Below are positions 45,150 through 55,947 of a DNA stretch of 64,000 nucleotides, piece by piece (position 1 is the stretch's first letter; every line of letters starts with the position of its first letter). This DNA is from Allomyces macrogynus ATCC 38327 (taxonomy: Eukaryota > Blastocladiomycota > Blastocladiomycetes > Blastocladiales > Blastocladiaceae): positions 782,976-846,975 of the forward strand of contig GG745347.1 in the NCBI GenBank assembly GCA_000151295.1. Reading direction: 5' to 3'. The position numbers were made by a program, and so were the translations under genes. Below the pieces are notes generated by a model. It searched no databases. It worked only from the letters and a program-made list of their open reading frames with translations, and was not told the origin of the DNA.

Positions 45150-45917
45150 AGCTGAGCGAAAACTGGTGGAGAAGCGTGTGCCGCATCGGCAGAAGCGATT
45201 CGTGTCTTGGTGGGCACAAAGCTGTCTCACCAGCAGAGTCTGCAGTCACAATCGAGTGGAGGTGATGAGCAGCCAGGAACACACTTATGCGCGAGAATCT
45301 TGCTTTTTGTTTCGTGTTTCCGCCAATCGAACTTGCTGTTTGCAGCGAGCTGTAAGAGAGAGTGAGAGTTAAGTAGGATGCGTGCAAAAATGAGAGGCGC
45401 TGATGTATGTATAATGTTTGGGAGTGCATGTTGTCATCATTGTCCCTCCATTGAGCATCAATTGCCATGGGAAAGTGCCCTCTTCATGATGTGATCTCAC
45501 CCGTCCCCAAAATCTCTGCGCCAGTGGCCGGTTTCCCCACGTCTAGTGTACCAATACCTTTCCATCTGTCAAATGCTCCCTACCCAACGGCATGGCCGAC
45601 AAGCGCGGCGCGCAGTTTGATTCTCCACCCAAAATGCCAGAGATCTCAGCTTCAGCTCCAAAACGAGTCCACTGTGACGCATCCAGATCCAGGCCCTTGG
45701 CGTGATCCCCCTCTCCCAGTTCGTCTCAGTGCGCACGATTCACCCTGCCGCTCCTGGCAAATATTTCAACGCAACCGCGCCCACACTTCGCCGTCAGCAC
45801 GCACGACGCCGCTACTGGGCACAACTTCACTAGACGACACGTCCACATCCAAGAAAATAATCAATGGGTATATCATATCAATGTACATCCGCGTCTCCTC
45901 TCCCCACTCCTCCCTCC
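45150..45917. other. Gene-free spacer
   Basis: About 770 nt. The plus-strand open frame that starts at 45467 continues antisense into the next gene and is low-complexity, so I do not accept it as a gene. Confidence 0.4.
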
Positions 45918-48900
45918 TCAATACGCGGCCAAAATATCCGCGACATCATCATTCACATTCCCCTCGCCCGCCCCTGACACCCGCCGTTCATGACTTCTCA
46001 TATTCCCGCCTGCGCCATTGCGGTACTGATTCGCCTGAATCTGCCGCCACACCTCATGCAACAACCGCAACTCCTCCCCGGGACTCGCCGTCTCCGCCTC
46101 CACCGCCATGGTCGGCGTCGGCGGCAGCGCGTGCGCCGGCGGCGGGAGCACCGCCGGCGGCACCGAATTCCCCGAAGTCGTCGGCGGGGGTACGTACTGC
46201 GGAATTGGCTTCGACACGAGTCTCGGCGGCGGAGGCGGCGGCGGCGGCGCTGTTGGGGACCGATGCACGACCGGGGTCACCGGCGGCGTCGGCATTTCCG
46301 CCGTCGTCTGCGACAACGCCGCCGTCGTCCCCGTCGCGGCCGACGGCCGCCGATCCCAGTCAAACTCGACCGATTCCCCAACCGACCGCGCCGCGTCCCC
46401 GCTCAGAACGCCGGCAAACACGTGCGCGTCACGCGCGTTCGCGAACCGTACGACAAACGGCCACGCGTGGACGGCTGACGTCCATGCGAGCGCGGGGGTA
46501 CGGGAGGACATGGCCGCGAGCGAGGTGACGACGGGGGTGTTGGTGTCGTGCAGGATCGTGACTTGCGTCGGGCCCCAGTCGTCCATGTCAGGATCGGAGG
46601 TGGTGGAAGAGGGGGACGGGGTGCGTGGAAGCGCGGCACGGAAGAGGCGCGCGAGTTTCCCGCCCGGTGCGGATTGAACCTTTTCGACAACGACGCCCGC
46701 GGGGGTCGACAGGACCAAAGCCAGCGCGGAACCCGAGTCCGTGGGAGCGGCAGAGCGGTCAGCGAATCCGCGCGCGCGCATCGTGGAGGGAGAGGTTTCG
46801 CCCGGGGGTGCCGGGACCGGAACAATCCGGACCGCCGCGTGCCCGAGGACGCGCACACACGCGTCCGGTACCCCCCTCCCGGCCAAAATCACATCAAGCG
46901 CGGCCCCACTCGGGTCCTTGGAAAGGTACAGCACGGACCCGCCGTGCGGGACCGCGACGGCGACGGTGAACCGCCGCTTCCACCGGAGTGATTGCGCTGC
47001 CGCGGCGACGGCCGTCGACGAGGTCGCGGTCGCGAGCGTCTCGCACGTGCGTGCAGTGGACGACGCCGGATGCGCCGCGGGGATGTACACGAGGCATGGG
47101 GCGCCGGTGGAGATGCCGGTGCCGCCGGTGGACGACGAGGAGATACCGGACCGGTGGGTCGTGGACGTCGGTGCCGGAGAAAAGGGTGGGGCCATGGGTG
47201 TGGTCGCGGTCGACAGCGTGCGTGGCAGCGACCCGGCGTCGGACCGCAACGCCATCGGGCGCGCGGTATCCGACGATGGCGGCCGTGGCGATGACGACCA
47301 CGGCACGTCCGGATTCGTCGGCGCGGGCGCGAGAAGGACGTCGTTAGGCAATTTCCATGGGTGCAAGACCGACGGCCGGCGGCTGTGCGGGTTCGAGCCC
47401 GTCGAGGAGGTCGATCGCGTCGTGCCCGTCCCGAAAAGCGGAACAGAATCACTCATACTGCTTTCGTGCACGGAGAGCCGCCACCGTACGTTCTTGGACG
47501 CGAGCGATGCGCCCGACGAGCGCGGGGCCGTGGCGGTGGTCGTGCCGGATTCACGGTTCGTATTGGAGCGAGGGTGGTCGATTTCGTGCCGCAGGTCCGA
47601 CTCGCGGTAGGGCTCGACGTCGCGAAACGCCGACCCGTGCGAGCTCGGTGCGGGCGACCCTGATGGTGCATCCACGTCGTGGTGCCGCCCGACGGACCCG
47701 GCGTGCGAGCTCGCGGCATCGAAATCGCGGTGCCGGCCGACCGAGCCGTGCGAGCTCGGTGGTGCCGCGTGCGAGCCCGAACCGTGGGAGCTCGACCCGC
47801 GTGCACTCGACCCGTGCGAGCTGCTCCCCGGCCCTACGTGCAGAATCGGCGGTGTCGTCGGCACCGGCGGCGGCGTCCCGATCGACACATGCGCATCGGA
47901 CCCGCGCGTCGACGACCGCACCGACGCACTCGCCGCGCGGTGCGACGACAATAACGCCTCTGATTCCTCCTCTGAGGCAGACCATACTGTAGACCGCTCC
48001 GACGTCGGGTCCAGCATCACCGACTCGGCAACCCGGTGCGCGGCGGCAGCGTGGTTGAGCGTCACGAATTCCACCTCATTCACCTCAGTGTATGACATCC
48101 GGTGCGGATCGACGGACGAGAATTCGNNNNNNNNNNNNNNNNNNNNNNNNNNNNNNNNNNNNNNNNNNNNNNNNNNNNNNNNNNNNNNNNNNNNNNNNNN
48201 NNNNNNNNNNNNNNNNNNNNNNNNNNCCGCATTGGCCTCGTAGTGCGAGTGATCCTCGTGCGAATGGTCTTCATGCGTAACCCTCCTTACCGCCTCATGC
48301 CTCGCCTCCTCGACCCTCGGTGCGTCCAGCACCACATGCTCGACCGCGCGCGCGGGTAGCGCCGCGTGCGAGACGTGCCGGTCCGAATCGACCGACGCGT
48401 ACTCGACGACTTGCACTGGACTTGCGGGTGCGTGAACGACCGCAAGTTGCGGTGTGGCAGGGGGCAGGACGCCGCAGTCGGCCGCGACGCGCGGTGGGCG
48501 GTACGGGCGCCATTCGGCACGCGTCGACGTTGTGCGCGGCGGTGGTGGGGCGTCGGTGCCGGGGGAGGGCGGCAGCCATGAGGGGAGGGGTGCGGCGGCG
48601 TACATGGGTGCTGCGTGCGGCGAAGGCGGGGGGAGTCGCGGTGATGGTGGCGGCGGAGGGGCACCTGACGTCGGGAATCGCGGCGATGGTGGGGGTGCGT
48701 TGCCGAACGTAGGCAGGCGAGGTGCCCGTGGGGGTGCGGTGCCGAACCCGGGTGCACGGGGCGGAGGCGGGGGACCAGCACCGAACTCGGACGCACGCGG
48801 CGACAGCGGAGGTGCGGATCCGTACGCTGGTCCTGCACGAGGTGATGGCGGCGGACGCACACCTGCAGACAAGGACGTTGGTGGCACTGCCGACGTACTC

Positions 48901-49301
48901 GCAGCACCGATCGGCCGCGTCGGCGTGTCGAGAACCCCCCTTGACCGAGCCGGAGCCCCTTGCGCTGGCACAGCATCATGCGTGCCACGCATGGTCGGGC
49001 CGTGCCAAGCGCCGAGTTGGGGCCACGGCGAGGAGCTGGAAGGTGGCGCGGCCGTGGTCGCGGCAGGACTGCGCGGGGCCCGAACGCTTGCGTCGACCGA
49101 GGACTCCTGCGCGGGCGGAGTGCGCGTTGCTGTGCCCGCATCGCGGCGGTCCGTGGACCACGGCATCATGATGGCGTCGCGCGCGCGGCGCCACGACACG
49201 TTGCGCACGGGCGGCAGGTCGGGGCTCGAGGATGCGATAGTGGTGGTCGATCCGGTCGGCGGGGCGAGCTGGCCGCGCTGCGACGGGGAGGGAAGGTTCA
49301 T
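45918..49301 (-). CDS. Very large Pro/Ser-rich low-complexity protein, interrupted by assembly gap
   Basis: One open frame of about 1,127 residues from ATG 49301 (MNLPSPSQRGQLAPPTG) to the stop at 45918, crossing a 100-N gap. Codon bias is strong throughout. The N-terminal half is disordered: long PPPSPR/PPPPPR repeats. Before the gap comes a His/Asp/Glu-rich repeat (THEDHSHEDHSHYEANA). After it are Ser/His/Gly repeats (SSHGSSARGSSSHGSGSHA). A more globular C-terminal part starts RWKRRFTVAVAVPHGGSVLY and ends in a predicted helix, EELRLLHEVWRQIQANQ. The WKRRF..VLYLSKDP opening could begin a PH-like fold, but this is weak. The upstream frame extension to 49700 looks non-coding. Function unknown; possibly an actin- or membrane-associated scaffold given the poly-Pro. 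Confidence 0.65.
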   Translation of the reverse strand: MNLPSPSQRGQLAPPTGSTTTIASSSPDLPPVRNVSWRRARDAIMMPWSTDRRDAGTATRTPPAQESSVDASVRAPRSPAATTAAPPSSSSPWPQLGAWHGPTMRGTHDAVPAQGAPARSRGVLDTPTRPIGAASTSAVPPTSLSAGVRPPPSPRAGPAYGSAPPLSPRASEFGAGPPPPPRAPGFGTAPPRAPRLPTFGNAPPPSPRFPTSGAPPPPPSPRLPPPSPHAAPMYAAAPLPSWLPPSPGTDAPPPPRTTSTRAEWRPYRPPRVAADCGVLPPATPQLAVVHAPASPVQVVEYASVDSDRHVSHAALPARAVEHVVLDAPRVEEARHEAVRRVTHEDHSHEDHSHYEANAXXXXXXXXXXXXXXXXXXXXXXXXXXXXXXXXXXEFSSVDPHRMSYTEVNEVEFVTLNHAAAAHRVAESVMLDPTSERSTVWSASEEESEALLSSHRAASASVRSSTRGSDAHVSIGTPPPVPTTPPILHVGPGSSSHGSSARGSSSHGSGSHAAPPSSHGSVGRHRDFDAASSHAGSVGRHHDVDAPSGSPAPSSHGSAFRDVEPYRESDLRHEIDHPRSNTNRESGTTTATAPRSSGASLASKNVRWRLSVHESSMSDSVPLFGTGTTRSTSSTGSNPHSRRPSVLHPWKLPNDVLLAPAPTNPDVPWSSSPRPPSSDTARPMALRSDAGSLPRTLSTATTPMAPPFSPAPTSTTHRSGISSSSTGGTGISTGAPCLVYIPAAHPASSTARTCETLATATSSTAVAAAAQSLRWKRRFTVAVAVPHGGSVLYLSKDPSGAALDVILAGRGVPDACVRVLGHAAVRIVPVPAPPGETSPSTMRARGFADRSAAPTDSGSALALVLSTPAGVVVEKVQSAPGGKLARLFRAALPRTPSPSSTTSDPDMDDWGPTQVTILHDTNTPVVTSLAAMSSRTPALAWTSAVHAWPFVVRFANARDAHVFAGVLSGDAARSVGESVEFDWDRRPSAATGTTAALSQTTAEMPTPPVTPVVHRSPTAPPPPPPPPRLVSKPIPQYVPPPTTSGNSVPPAVLPPPAHALPPTPTMAVEAETASPGEELRLLHEVWRQIQANQYRNGAGGNMRSHERRVSGAGEGNVNDDVADILAAY
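48127..48226. other. Assembly gap (100 N)
   Basis: Exactly 100 Ns inside the Pro/Ser-rich gene. Such a length is normally a placeholder, so the true distance, and whether the frame is kept, are unknown. It sits next to a short in-frame repeat, a likely cause of the break. Confidence 0.97.
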
Positions 49302-50541
49302 GGCGGGTGCGGGGATCGTGGTCGTTGAGATGGCGCGTTGGGATTGCAGACGAGAGCAACGACACGAAGTACGGGAGAGAGAGGGGAGACGAGAAGCGCG
49401 GGAGAGAGGCGCTTGGCGTGCCTGGGCTGGAGGAGATCGTCGTTGCTGTGCTCCTTGGTTGGCCGCGTCAGCCCCCACAACGCGCGCGCCTGGTCGAGGG
49501 CACCACCCTCCTTTATGTCGCTGCTGCCGCTGCGCGCGTCGCGTTGGCCCGTTCTTGTTGACAATGTCGTCGTCGTCGTCGTTGTTGTCGTCGTGGTTGC
49601 CGAGCCGAGCGCGCGGGCGTGGCCGGCATAGAGTTTGGTTCGGGTGTCCGATGGAAGCACGACAAGCGGGAGCAACGTTGCATCGGGCGCACGCCGTCAC
49701 ACACGTCCATCACAAACGGGCGCGTTCGCGCGTTCCGCGGTCCGTCCGCAGCGAAGCGCATCGGGGCCGGCCGCCCGTGGATGGGTCGCGCAGTGGTCGT
49801 GGTGGTCGTGGGTGGCGAGCGAGGACCCAGGCAACGAACACGGACATGGCGAGCGGAAGATTGCCACGGAGCAACTAGCTGCAGGGCTGCAAGGGATCTG
49901 GGGCGTGCGCGCGACGAGTGCAGCGCGCGCGGGGGTGGTTGGTGGTGCGTTGGACGCGTTGCGACGACGATTGGCGTGGCGCTGGCGTCGCCGGCTTCAT
50001 GGATGGCGTCCGGGTTGGCAGGGCAGATTCCATCGACTTGCAACCGCGGCCGTCCCTGGCAGCCTCGGCGACGGCGGGCGGGCCATGGTCGAATGCGGGC
50101 AGTCGCGCGGCCTGGTTGTGGTGCGTTTGCGCGGCAGGTGGTCGTCGGCGACAAACACAACGCCGCTGATGAAAAGGAAGCGGTGCGGCAGCTCGCCGAT
50201 CATGGCAGCCACGGCGGGCCACGGCCACCAGATCGAGACCGCTCACGCGCGACCCGGACGCCTGGCTCGGCGTCGTCGTCAGCGCGCGTCACGGTGACGG
50301 CCGCGGTGACCAGGCCGGCCCAGCCGGCCCGCCGATGCGACGCGGAGATGCGCGGGAGCCAGCGATGCCCGACAACGTGACCGCGTGCTCTCGTGGAGCA
50401 AGCGCGTGGAGCGAGCGCGATCACGCGTCGTCGTTGCGCACCATCTTGGCGACGGCCAAACCATGTTCATTCCACCACCCACCACGCCGCGCGCAACCTG
50501 CCGCACCGGCCACGCTGTGATCTGCACCTGCACGTCGCACC
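49302..50541. promoter_or_regulatory. Divergent intergenic region, Pro/Ser-rich gene / ITPK1
   Basis: 1.24 kb of GC-rich DNA open in several frames on both strands, none with recognisable protein. Contains GTC/GTT microsatellite-like DNA near 49565-49595. A weak minus-strand cataaag near 49510 could be a TATA element for the Pro/Ser-rich gene. Confidence 0.35.
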
Positions 50542-51781
50542 ATGGATTCCACACCAACCCCAAGCGACGCGGTCCCCAGCGCGAGCAGCGCGCACGACGA
50601 TGCACCAACGCCCGCCCCACACGCTCCACGACACCGCCGCCTGCGCGTCGCCCTCGTATTCCCGCCCAACAAGCGCGGCAAGGGTGAAATCGACGTGTTT
50701 GCCGCGTCCACGCGCGCCGGCAACACCATGGACCTCGTCGTGCTCGACCTCAACGCTCCGACGCCGCTCGCCGACCAGATCCTGTCAATACTCGGCCCGG
50801 CCACGCCGCTCGTCGACGTGCTCGTGCACAAACTCACGTCGACGTATCTCGAATTGCGCACCATCCCGCGGCCATGGACGCAAGTCGAGGCACTGGTTGC
50901 AGCGCACCCGAACTTGGTCTGGATGGATCCTTTACAGGCCGCGCTCGGTCCCATTTTATCCCGCCGCGCCCTGACTGCGGAGTTACGATTGGTCTGCTCG
51001 GTGCCCGACACGCACGTTATGATTCTGGCTGACAACCCGCCAACGGTGTGGCCCGTACTCGTCAAGCGCGACGAGGCCATGTCGACCGCAGCGGCACACG
51101 TCATGGCCGTCGTCCTGAACGCGGCCGGGTGGAGAGGACTGATCGAGTCGGGCCCGTTTGCAAAAGACGAAGTGGTGGTCGTGCAGCAGGTCGTCCCGCA
51201 CGACGGTGTGCTTTTCAAGTGCTACGTGCTCGGCGATCACTGCCATGCCGTGTTACGGCCGTCGCTCGACGTCGAGGGCGTGCACGACGGTTCAGTTGCT
51301 TTTCAGCCTACCTGAGTGAGTTTACTGGCTGACTTTTGGGTGTAGACTTCCTCGTATTCGACTCGCAAACCATCCCCAAGTCGTTTTCCCTGCCCGTCGA
51401 TGCGAGCAACCCAGTTCATGCCGCGTTTCTCCACGGCGGTGAGCCGGCGCGCGAACGTGCCGCGGCAAAGCTCGAGTCGATCCGGCCAGACCTCGAAGTG
51501 CTCGCGCGCCGGATCGGCGAACAGTTGGTTCGCTTTTGCATTCTCTTCTCGCAGCGCGGACCGCGTCGACCCACTCACGTTCCCCACCGTCGTCGACCTG
51601 GATGTATATGTAGTCCCTCACTCTCTTTGGCTTCGACGTGATCGTCGACCAGCACTCGGGCACTCGCTACGTGATCGATGTCAACTACTTTCCGAGCTAC
51701 CAGGGCGTCGACGATTTTGCCGACCGGTTCACGGCGCTGCTTTACGCGGCGGCCGACCGCGGGCGGGAGAAGGGGATCTAG
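50542..51781 (+). CDS. ITPK1: Inositol-tetrakisphosphate 1-kinase
   Basis: ATP-grasp kinase of inositol phosphate metabolism that phosphorylates inositol tris/tetrakisphosphates, in the cytosol. Three in-phase exons (50542-51289, 51346-51527, 51614-51781) encode 365 residues. After about 35 disordered residues comes the N-terminal fold (RVALVFPPNKRGKGEIDVFA; VLVHKLTSTYLEL). The ATP-grasp core includes WPVLVKRDEAMSTAAAHVMA, FAKDEVVVVQQVVPHDGVLF and KCYVLGDHCHAVLRPSL. Metal ligands are in LTLFGFDVIVDQHSGTRYVI and DVNYFPSYQGV, the family's IDxNYFP motif. Splice phase is confirmed by restoring LFGFDVIVD after the second intron. The family signature VKPLxACGS reads VKRDEAMST here, a divergent version. 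Confidence 0.92.
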
Positions 51782-52162
51782 GGGGTGGAGAAGATGGGCG
51801 TGCGCGAATCTAAACCGTTTCCAACCGTACTTTGGCCCTAACACGCGTCAAGATGGTCGGCCAAGGCGATTTCGGGTCGAGCCTCTGTGAGCAAGCCGTG
51901 CATTTCGAGCAGATCAGGGTTTAGTCAGGTTCTTGACCCCACGTGTCCCTGGTCCAACCAAGTCGTTTGGCGCGTCACTGCCATCGTCGTTTTCTTCATC
52001 GCCATCACGGCCGCGTGCGCACCGGTGCGGCGCCCTTACCTCCTATCCAGCTGTAACGCGACTCACCGCACTCGCGCCGCCCGACCGAGCTCGACCCGCC
52101 CGGGCCACCCGTGAAGCTGCTCGGCGGACCCGTCGACCCTCCCCCTGCTGACGGAGCCAACC
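51782..52162. other. Intergenic spacer after ITPK1
   Basis: 380 nt with no supported gene; contains the ITPK1 3' flank. Confidence 0.4.
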
Positions 52163-52792
52163 ATGGATTTCACATCGGCCGCGCTCAAGTCGACTTCCAC
52201 CGCTACCGCCATGGGCGCCGGCCGCGACACCAACGCCTTACCGCGTGCGAACGGCGCCACCGCCGGCGGTCGTGGGCGTCATCCACGCGGTGCGCAGGCG
52301 CACGCACCCCCGACCGCCTCTTCGGCTCCACCACCTCTGGCAGCCGCAGCTCCGCCCCCGAACCCGCCAACCAGCGTCCAGCACGGTGGTGGCCGCCGCC
52401 AACGAACTCGTCGCGAACTGCCGAAAGTGCCCGATCAACAAGCGCCGCGGCTTGTGCGTGCCGCTCCTGCGCCACCACCGCCCGCGAATGGACCCGCAGC
52501 ATCGACCTCGGCGGCAGTAGCGGCGGGGAGGGCAGCGAGCGCGCGCAATGCTCTGCCGGCTGCAGCAGGGCCGCTGTTTGCGCGCGCGGTGTCGGCAAGG
52601 CCGGGAGCGGCGGTGCCGCCGCCGAAGCAGGGGACGTTGCGCGCGACGGCGGGAATGGCAACGGCAAGTAAAGGTGCGAATCACGTTACACTCCCACGTT
52701 ACACTCCCTACCCCCTTCTCTCCTCTCTCCTATGGTCTCGGTCGCAGCACGACGGATGTTGTGTGCCCGCGCGGTGCAGTCAGTGTGTGTAG
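52163..52792 (+). CDS. Possible Ala/Pro-rich low-complexity protein
   Basis: ATG in good context (accATGG) opens a 209-codon frame: MDFTSAALKSTSTATAMGAG, then long Ala/Pro-rich disordered stretches. Early third positions are strongly G/C, as in true genes here, but other frames are open too. A GTAAAG at about 52668 could be a splice donor, so the real C-terminus may differ. No domain is seen. It may be a real gene for a disordered protein or a by-product of high GC. Confidence 0.3.
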   Translation: MDFTSAALKSTSTATAMGAGRDTNALPRANGATAGGRGRHPRGAQAHAPPTASSAPPPLAAAAPPPNPPTSVQHGGGRRQRTRRELPKVPDQQAPRLVRAAPAPPPPANGPAASTSAAVAAGRAASARNALPAAAGPLFARAVSARPGAAVPPPKQGTLRATAGMATASKGANHVTLPRYTPYPLLSSLLWSRSQHDGCCVPARCSQCV

Positions 52793-53392
52793 TGGAAGGT
52801 CAAGTGCCGCGACGAGGACGACGACGATTGCTGTCGCTTGTGGCTCGTAGCTCGTGAAGGGCATGATTGTCGATTGATTGTTGCTCTCGTTGTTTGCGTG
52901 GTGGATTGTTGCGCCGCTACTGGCATGGCCGATGATTGGCTCGTGGCGGACAGAGTCGATCGTTGCTCATGTTTAGCGTCGTCACTCGTTGCTCGCGACT
53001 GGCGTGGCCCATCTCATTGTTGCTCGCGGCCAGCACGGCTTCTCCACCGTGGCTCGAATCTCGCGCGGTCAAACGTCGTGACGCACCGTGTTCCGTCGTG
53101 GAACCACGCCCTCTCGATCTACCATTCTTTGCACGCTCCACCCGCGCGGTCCTTCCTCCTCCGACTCGCTCTGCGCCGACCCGTCCCCCGTCCCCGCCGT
53201 ACCGTCATCAACATTTGATTGATCTTTCGACATGCTCTCTACCCGGCTCGATTGGACGTTCCACATCGCCTGCGCTCGCGACTGTGCTCGATTCGGTTCC
53301 GACATCCCCCATGTCCAGTTCTGGCACCGGCCCGTGGCCCACCGCCGCTCCCGGCTCAACCGGCCGCACCACCCAGTTCGCGCGGCCAGGCG
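52793..53392. other. Spacer upstream of SAC3
   Basis: 600 nt, pyrimidine-rich in its right half, with repeated gttgctcg/gttgctc words between about 52880 and 53030. No gene supported. It presumably contains the SAC3 promoter. Confidence 0.35.
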
Positions 53393-55907
53393 ATGAACGC
53401 GATGCAGCGGTTCCATATCCCAGGCGAGGACCGCGAGTACGAGACGGTACGTCTGTTCTCCCTTTCCTTTGCCTATCACGACGGTATGCTGACGTTCCGG
53501 TTTCTGGCTATTAGCTCAAGGCCGCACGGACGCGCTACGAGGCCGAGGAGGCCGAGGTCAAGCGGTCGCTCGACGACGCCTACATGCAGGGCCGGTGTAT
53601 GGCCAAGTGCTCGCGGTTCGAGTACCTCGAGCGCGTGCTCCAAAACACGTGCGATCCGTGGGAACTGGGGTCCGACAAGAAACCCGACTACAACCTGTTT
53701 GTCAAGTCGTTTACGCGGTCGTCGGCAGGGACTGTGCAGCACCCGGACGATTTGCGGCCGCCGGAAGCGCTCAAGGTGCGCTCAATCGTGGTTCGACCAC
53801 GTCGTTGGTTGGGCATGACTGACTGACGCACCGCCGATTAGCTGTCGCACGAGTACCTGCTCAGTCTCATTGAAACGCACTCGTTCCATGCGACGTACAA
53901 GTTTGTCTACGACCGGTTCCGCGCGATTTGCCGCGACCGCACAACGCAGCACCTGCACTTGCCCGAACTCGCGACCATTTACGAGCAAATCATCCGGTTC
54001 TACTTGCTCGCCGTGTTTCTCGAACCTGAGGGGCTCGTGCGCGCCCTGGAACTCAAGGATCTCTCTGGCGGTACGTCTCTCACCCTCCATTCCCTCTAAC
54101 CTGCCGTCAACTGACCTCACCCTCCCCGATGCCCATCCCAGTCCTGTCAGACCTGATCTACATGTACTCGCTAGGCGTCGCGTCCGAGCACGAGGCCGAG
54201 TTCCAGTGCTACCAGGTGTTGCTCTACTTTACCGACCGCGCGAAACGCGACGCGCTGCTGCTCAAGTACGCCGAGTCGAGTGACCCGTACGTGCGCGCGA
54301 CCAAGCAATTGTGCTTACACATGGCCGCACCCATCGAGCGTGGCCCCGGCACCCCCATATCCACCTACGATTACGCGCGCATGATCAAGATGCTCAAGAA
54401 AGACTCGGTCCCACTGGGTATTGCCCTCGTCGTCACGCTGCACCTCGACCGGCTCCGGCGCGACGCGCTCAAGGATATGATGCTCTCCGGGTTCCACCCG
54501 AATGGGCGCGCCGTGCAGACCAGGATTGATTTGGTCACTCTCACGCGCATCTTGCAGTTCAAGGACGTGAATGAGTGCCGCGAGTTCCTGACCGTGTTTG
54601 CGATTCCGGTGCAGGAGGGCGAAGAGGATGGGAGCGACGCGGCGATCGAGTTGTCGCGCGCGTATGCGCCGCTGCTCGATATCGCGATCGATATCAAGGA
54701 GCCTGTCGCGACCAAGAAACACCCGGCGTTCTTGGATCCGAGGGTGGATTTGGGCAAGGGGTTCGATGTCGTGCAGTTTATCCGGACGGGCGAGGAACGC
54801 ACGCGGCAGCTCCTGGTCGCGCCGCCGCAGGGGCACGGGATCGGGACTGCCGCGGCTGCGGCCGCGCCGGCGACTTCCATGACGATGCCGTCCGCGGGTG
54901 GCGTTCCGACCGGCCCACTCGCGACGACCGGATTCGGACTCGTGCCACCGCCGAACATGTCTGCTGCGACGCCGGTGGCAGCGATGCTCGTGGCGACAGC
55001 GACCGGGCCAGCGGCACCAACCGCCGCAGCGTCACCGTTTTCCGTGCGCAACCTGTTTGCGCAAACCCCGGCAACCGCACCCGCCGCTGCCGCTGCTGTG
55101 TCGCCGTTCGTTGTGCCCGCGCCGTTCGGTCAACCCGCCCCACCGCCGCTGAGTACCGTACCGGCTGTCGCGTCGTTCGCAGCTGCACCAGCAGCACCGC
55201 CTGCGTTTGGCAGGTTCTCGTTTGCGCCGGCACCAGCAACAATGGCGGCCCCGACCCCGTCGCCATTCGCCGTGCCGACCGCTCCCACGCCGCCGGCCAC
55301 CGGTTTCGCGTTCGCGGTCCCGCTGCCGCCACCGGCTGCGACGTCGCCGCCGCGGAGTCCGTTTGCAACCGCGGCGATGCCGGTCGCGGGTGGGTTCCAG
55401 ATGTCTGCGCCTGAGACGAGCGCGCCGAGTTTCGTGACCACTACGACGACGGCAGCGACGACGGCCACGTCGGCGCCGATGTTCGCTGTCCCGACATCCC
55501 CAGCAGCCAACGGGTTCGCTACAAACAGCTCGCCGGCATCCGCGCCCGCACAGCCGTCGGGATTCACGTTTGCGCTGCCGGGCGCGTCGCCCGTCAGCGC
55601 AGCTGCGCCGCAGCCCGTGTCGGCGCCCAACGGGTTTGCTGGTCCTTTATTCGGCACCTCCATAACTGCTGCACCGTCACCCACCGCGCCCGCGCCCGCA
55701 CCGCCGGCGGCCGCGGGCGAACCTGCCGCCGCAAAACTCGCCGACTCGTCGACGCAAACCGATCTGCCCCCGATCCGCATCGCCGCGCCGACGCTCGATG
55801 ACATCTCCGACTCGGAGCTACTCTCCTCCTCCGACGAGGAAGAGGTACCCGAGGTGTTCCCGACCATGTCGCGCGCGGCCATGCGCGAACGTGCCCTCGC
55901 CGAGGCT

Positions 55908-55947
<40 letters not shown>

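Noticed and set aside
45467..46528. 353-codon plus-strand open frame
   Set aside because: Most of it is antisense to the Pro/Ser-rich gene, and it reads as Pro/Ser/Arg low complexity without domain or coding pattern of its own.
49619..50380. Several 200-250 codon frames upstream of ITPK1
   Set aside because: Open simultaneously in most frames on both strands, Arg/Gly/Ala-rich, no domain. Typical of GC-rich non-coding DNA.
52838..53218. 126-codon frame with a Cys/Val-rich hydrophobic start
   Set aside because: Opening codon sits among repeated gttgctc words, so the apparent hydrophobic stretch is repeat-derived. No transcript signal or partner exon can be supported.
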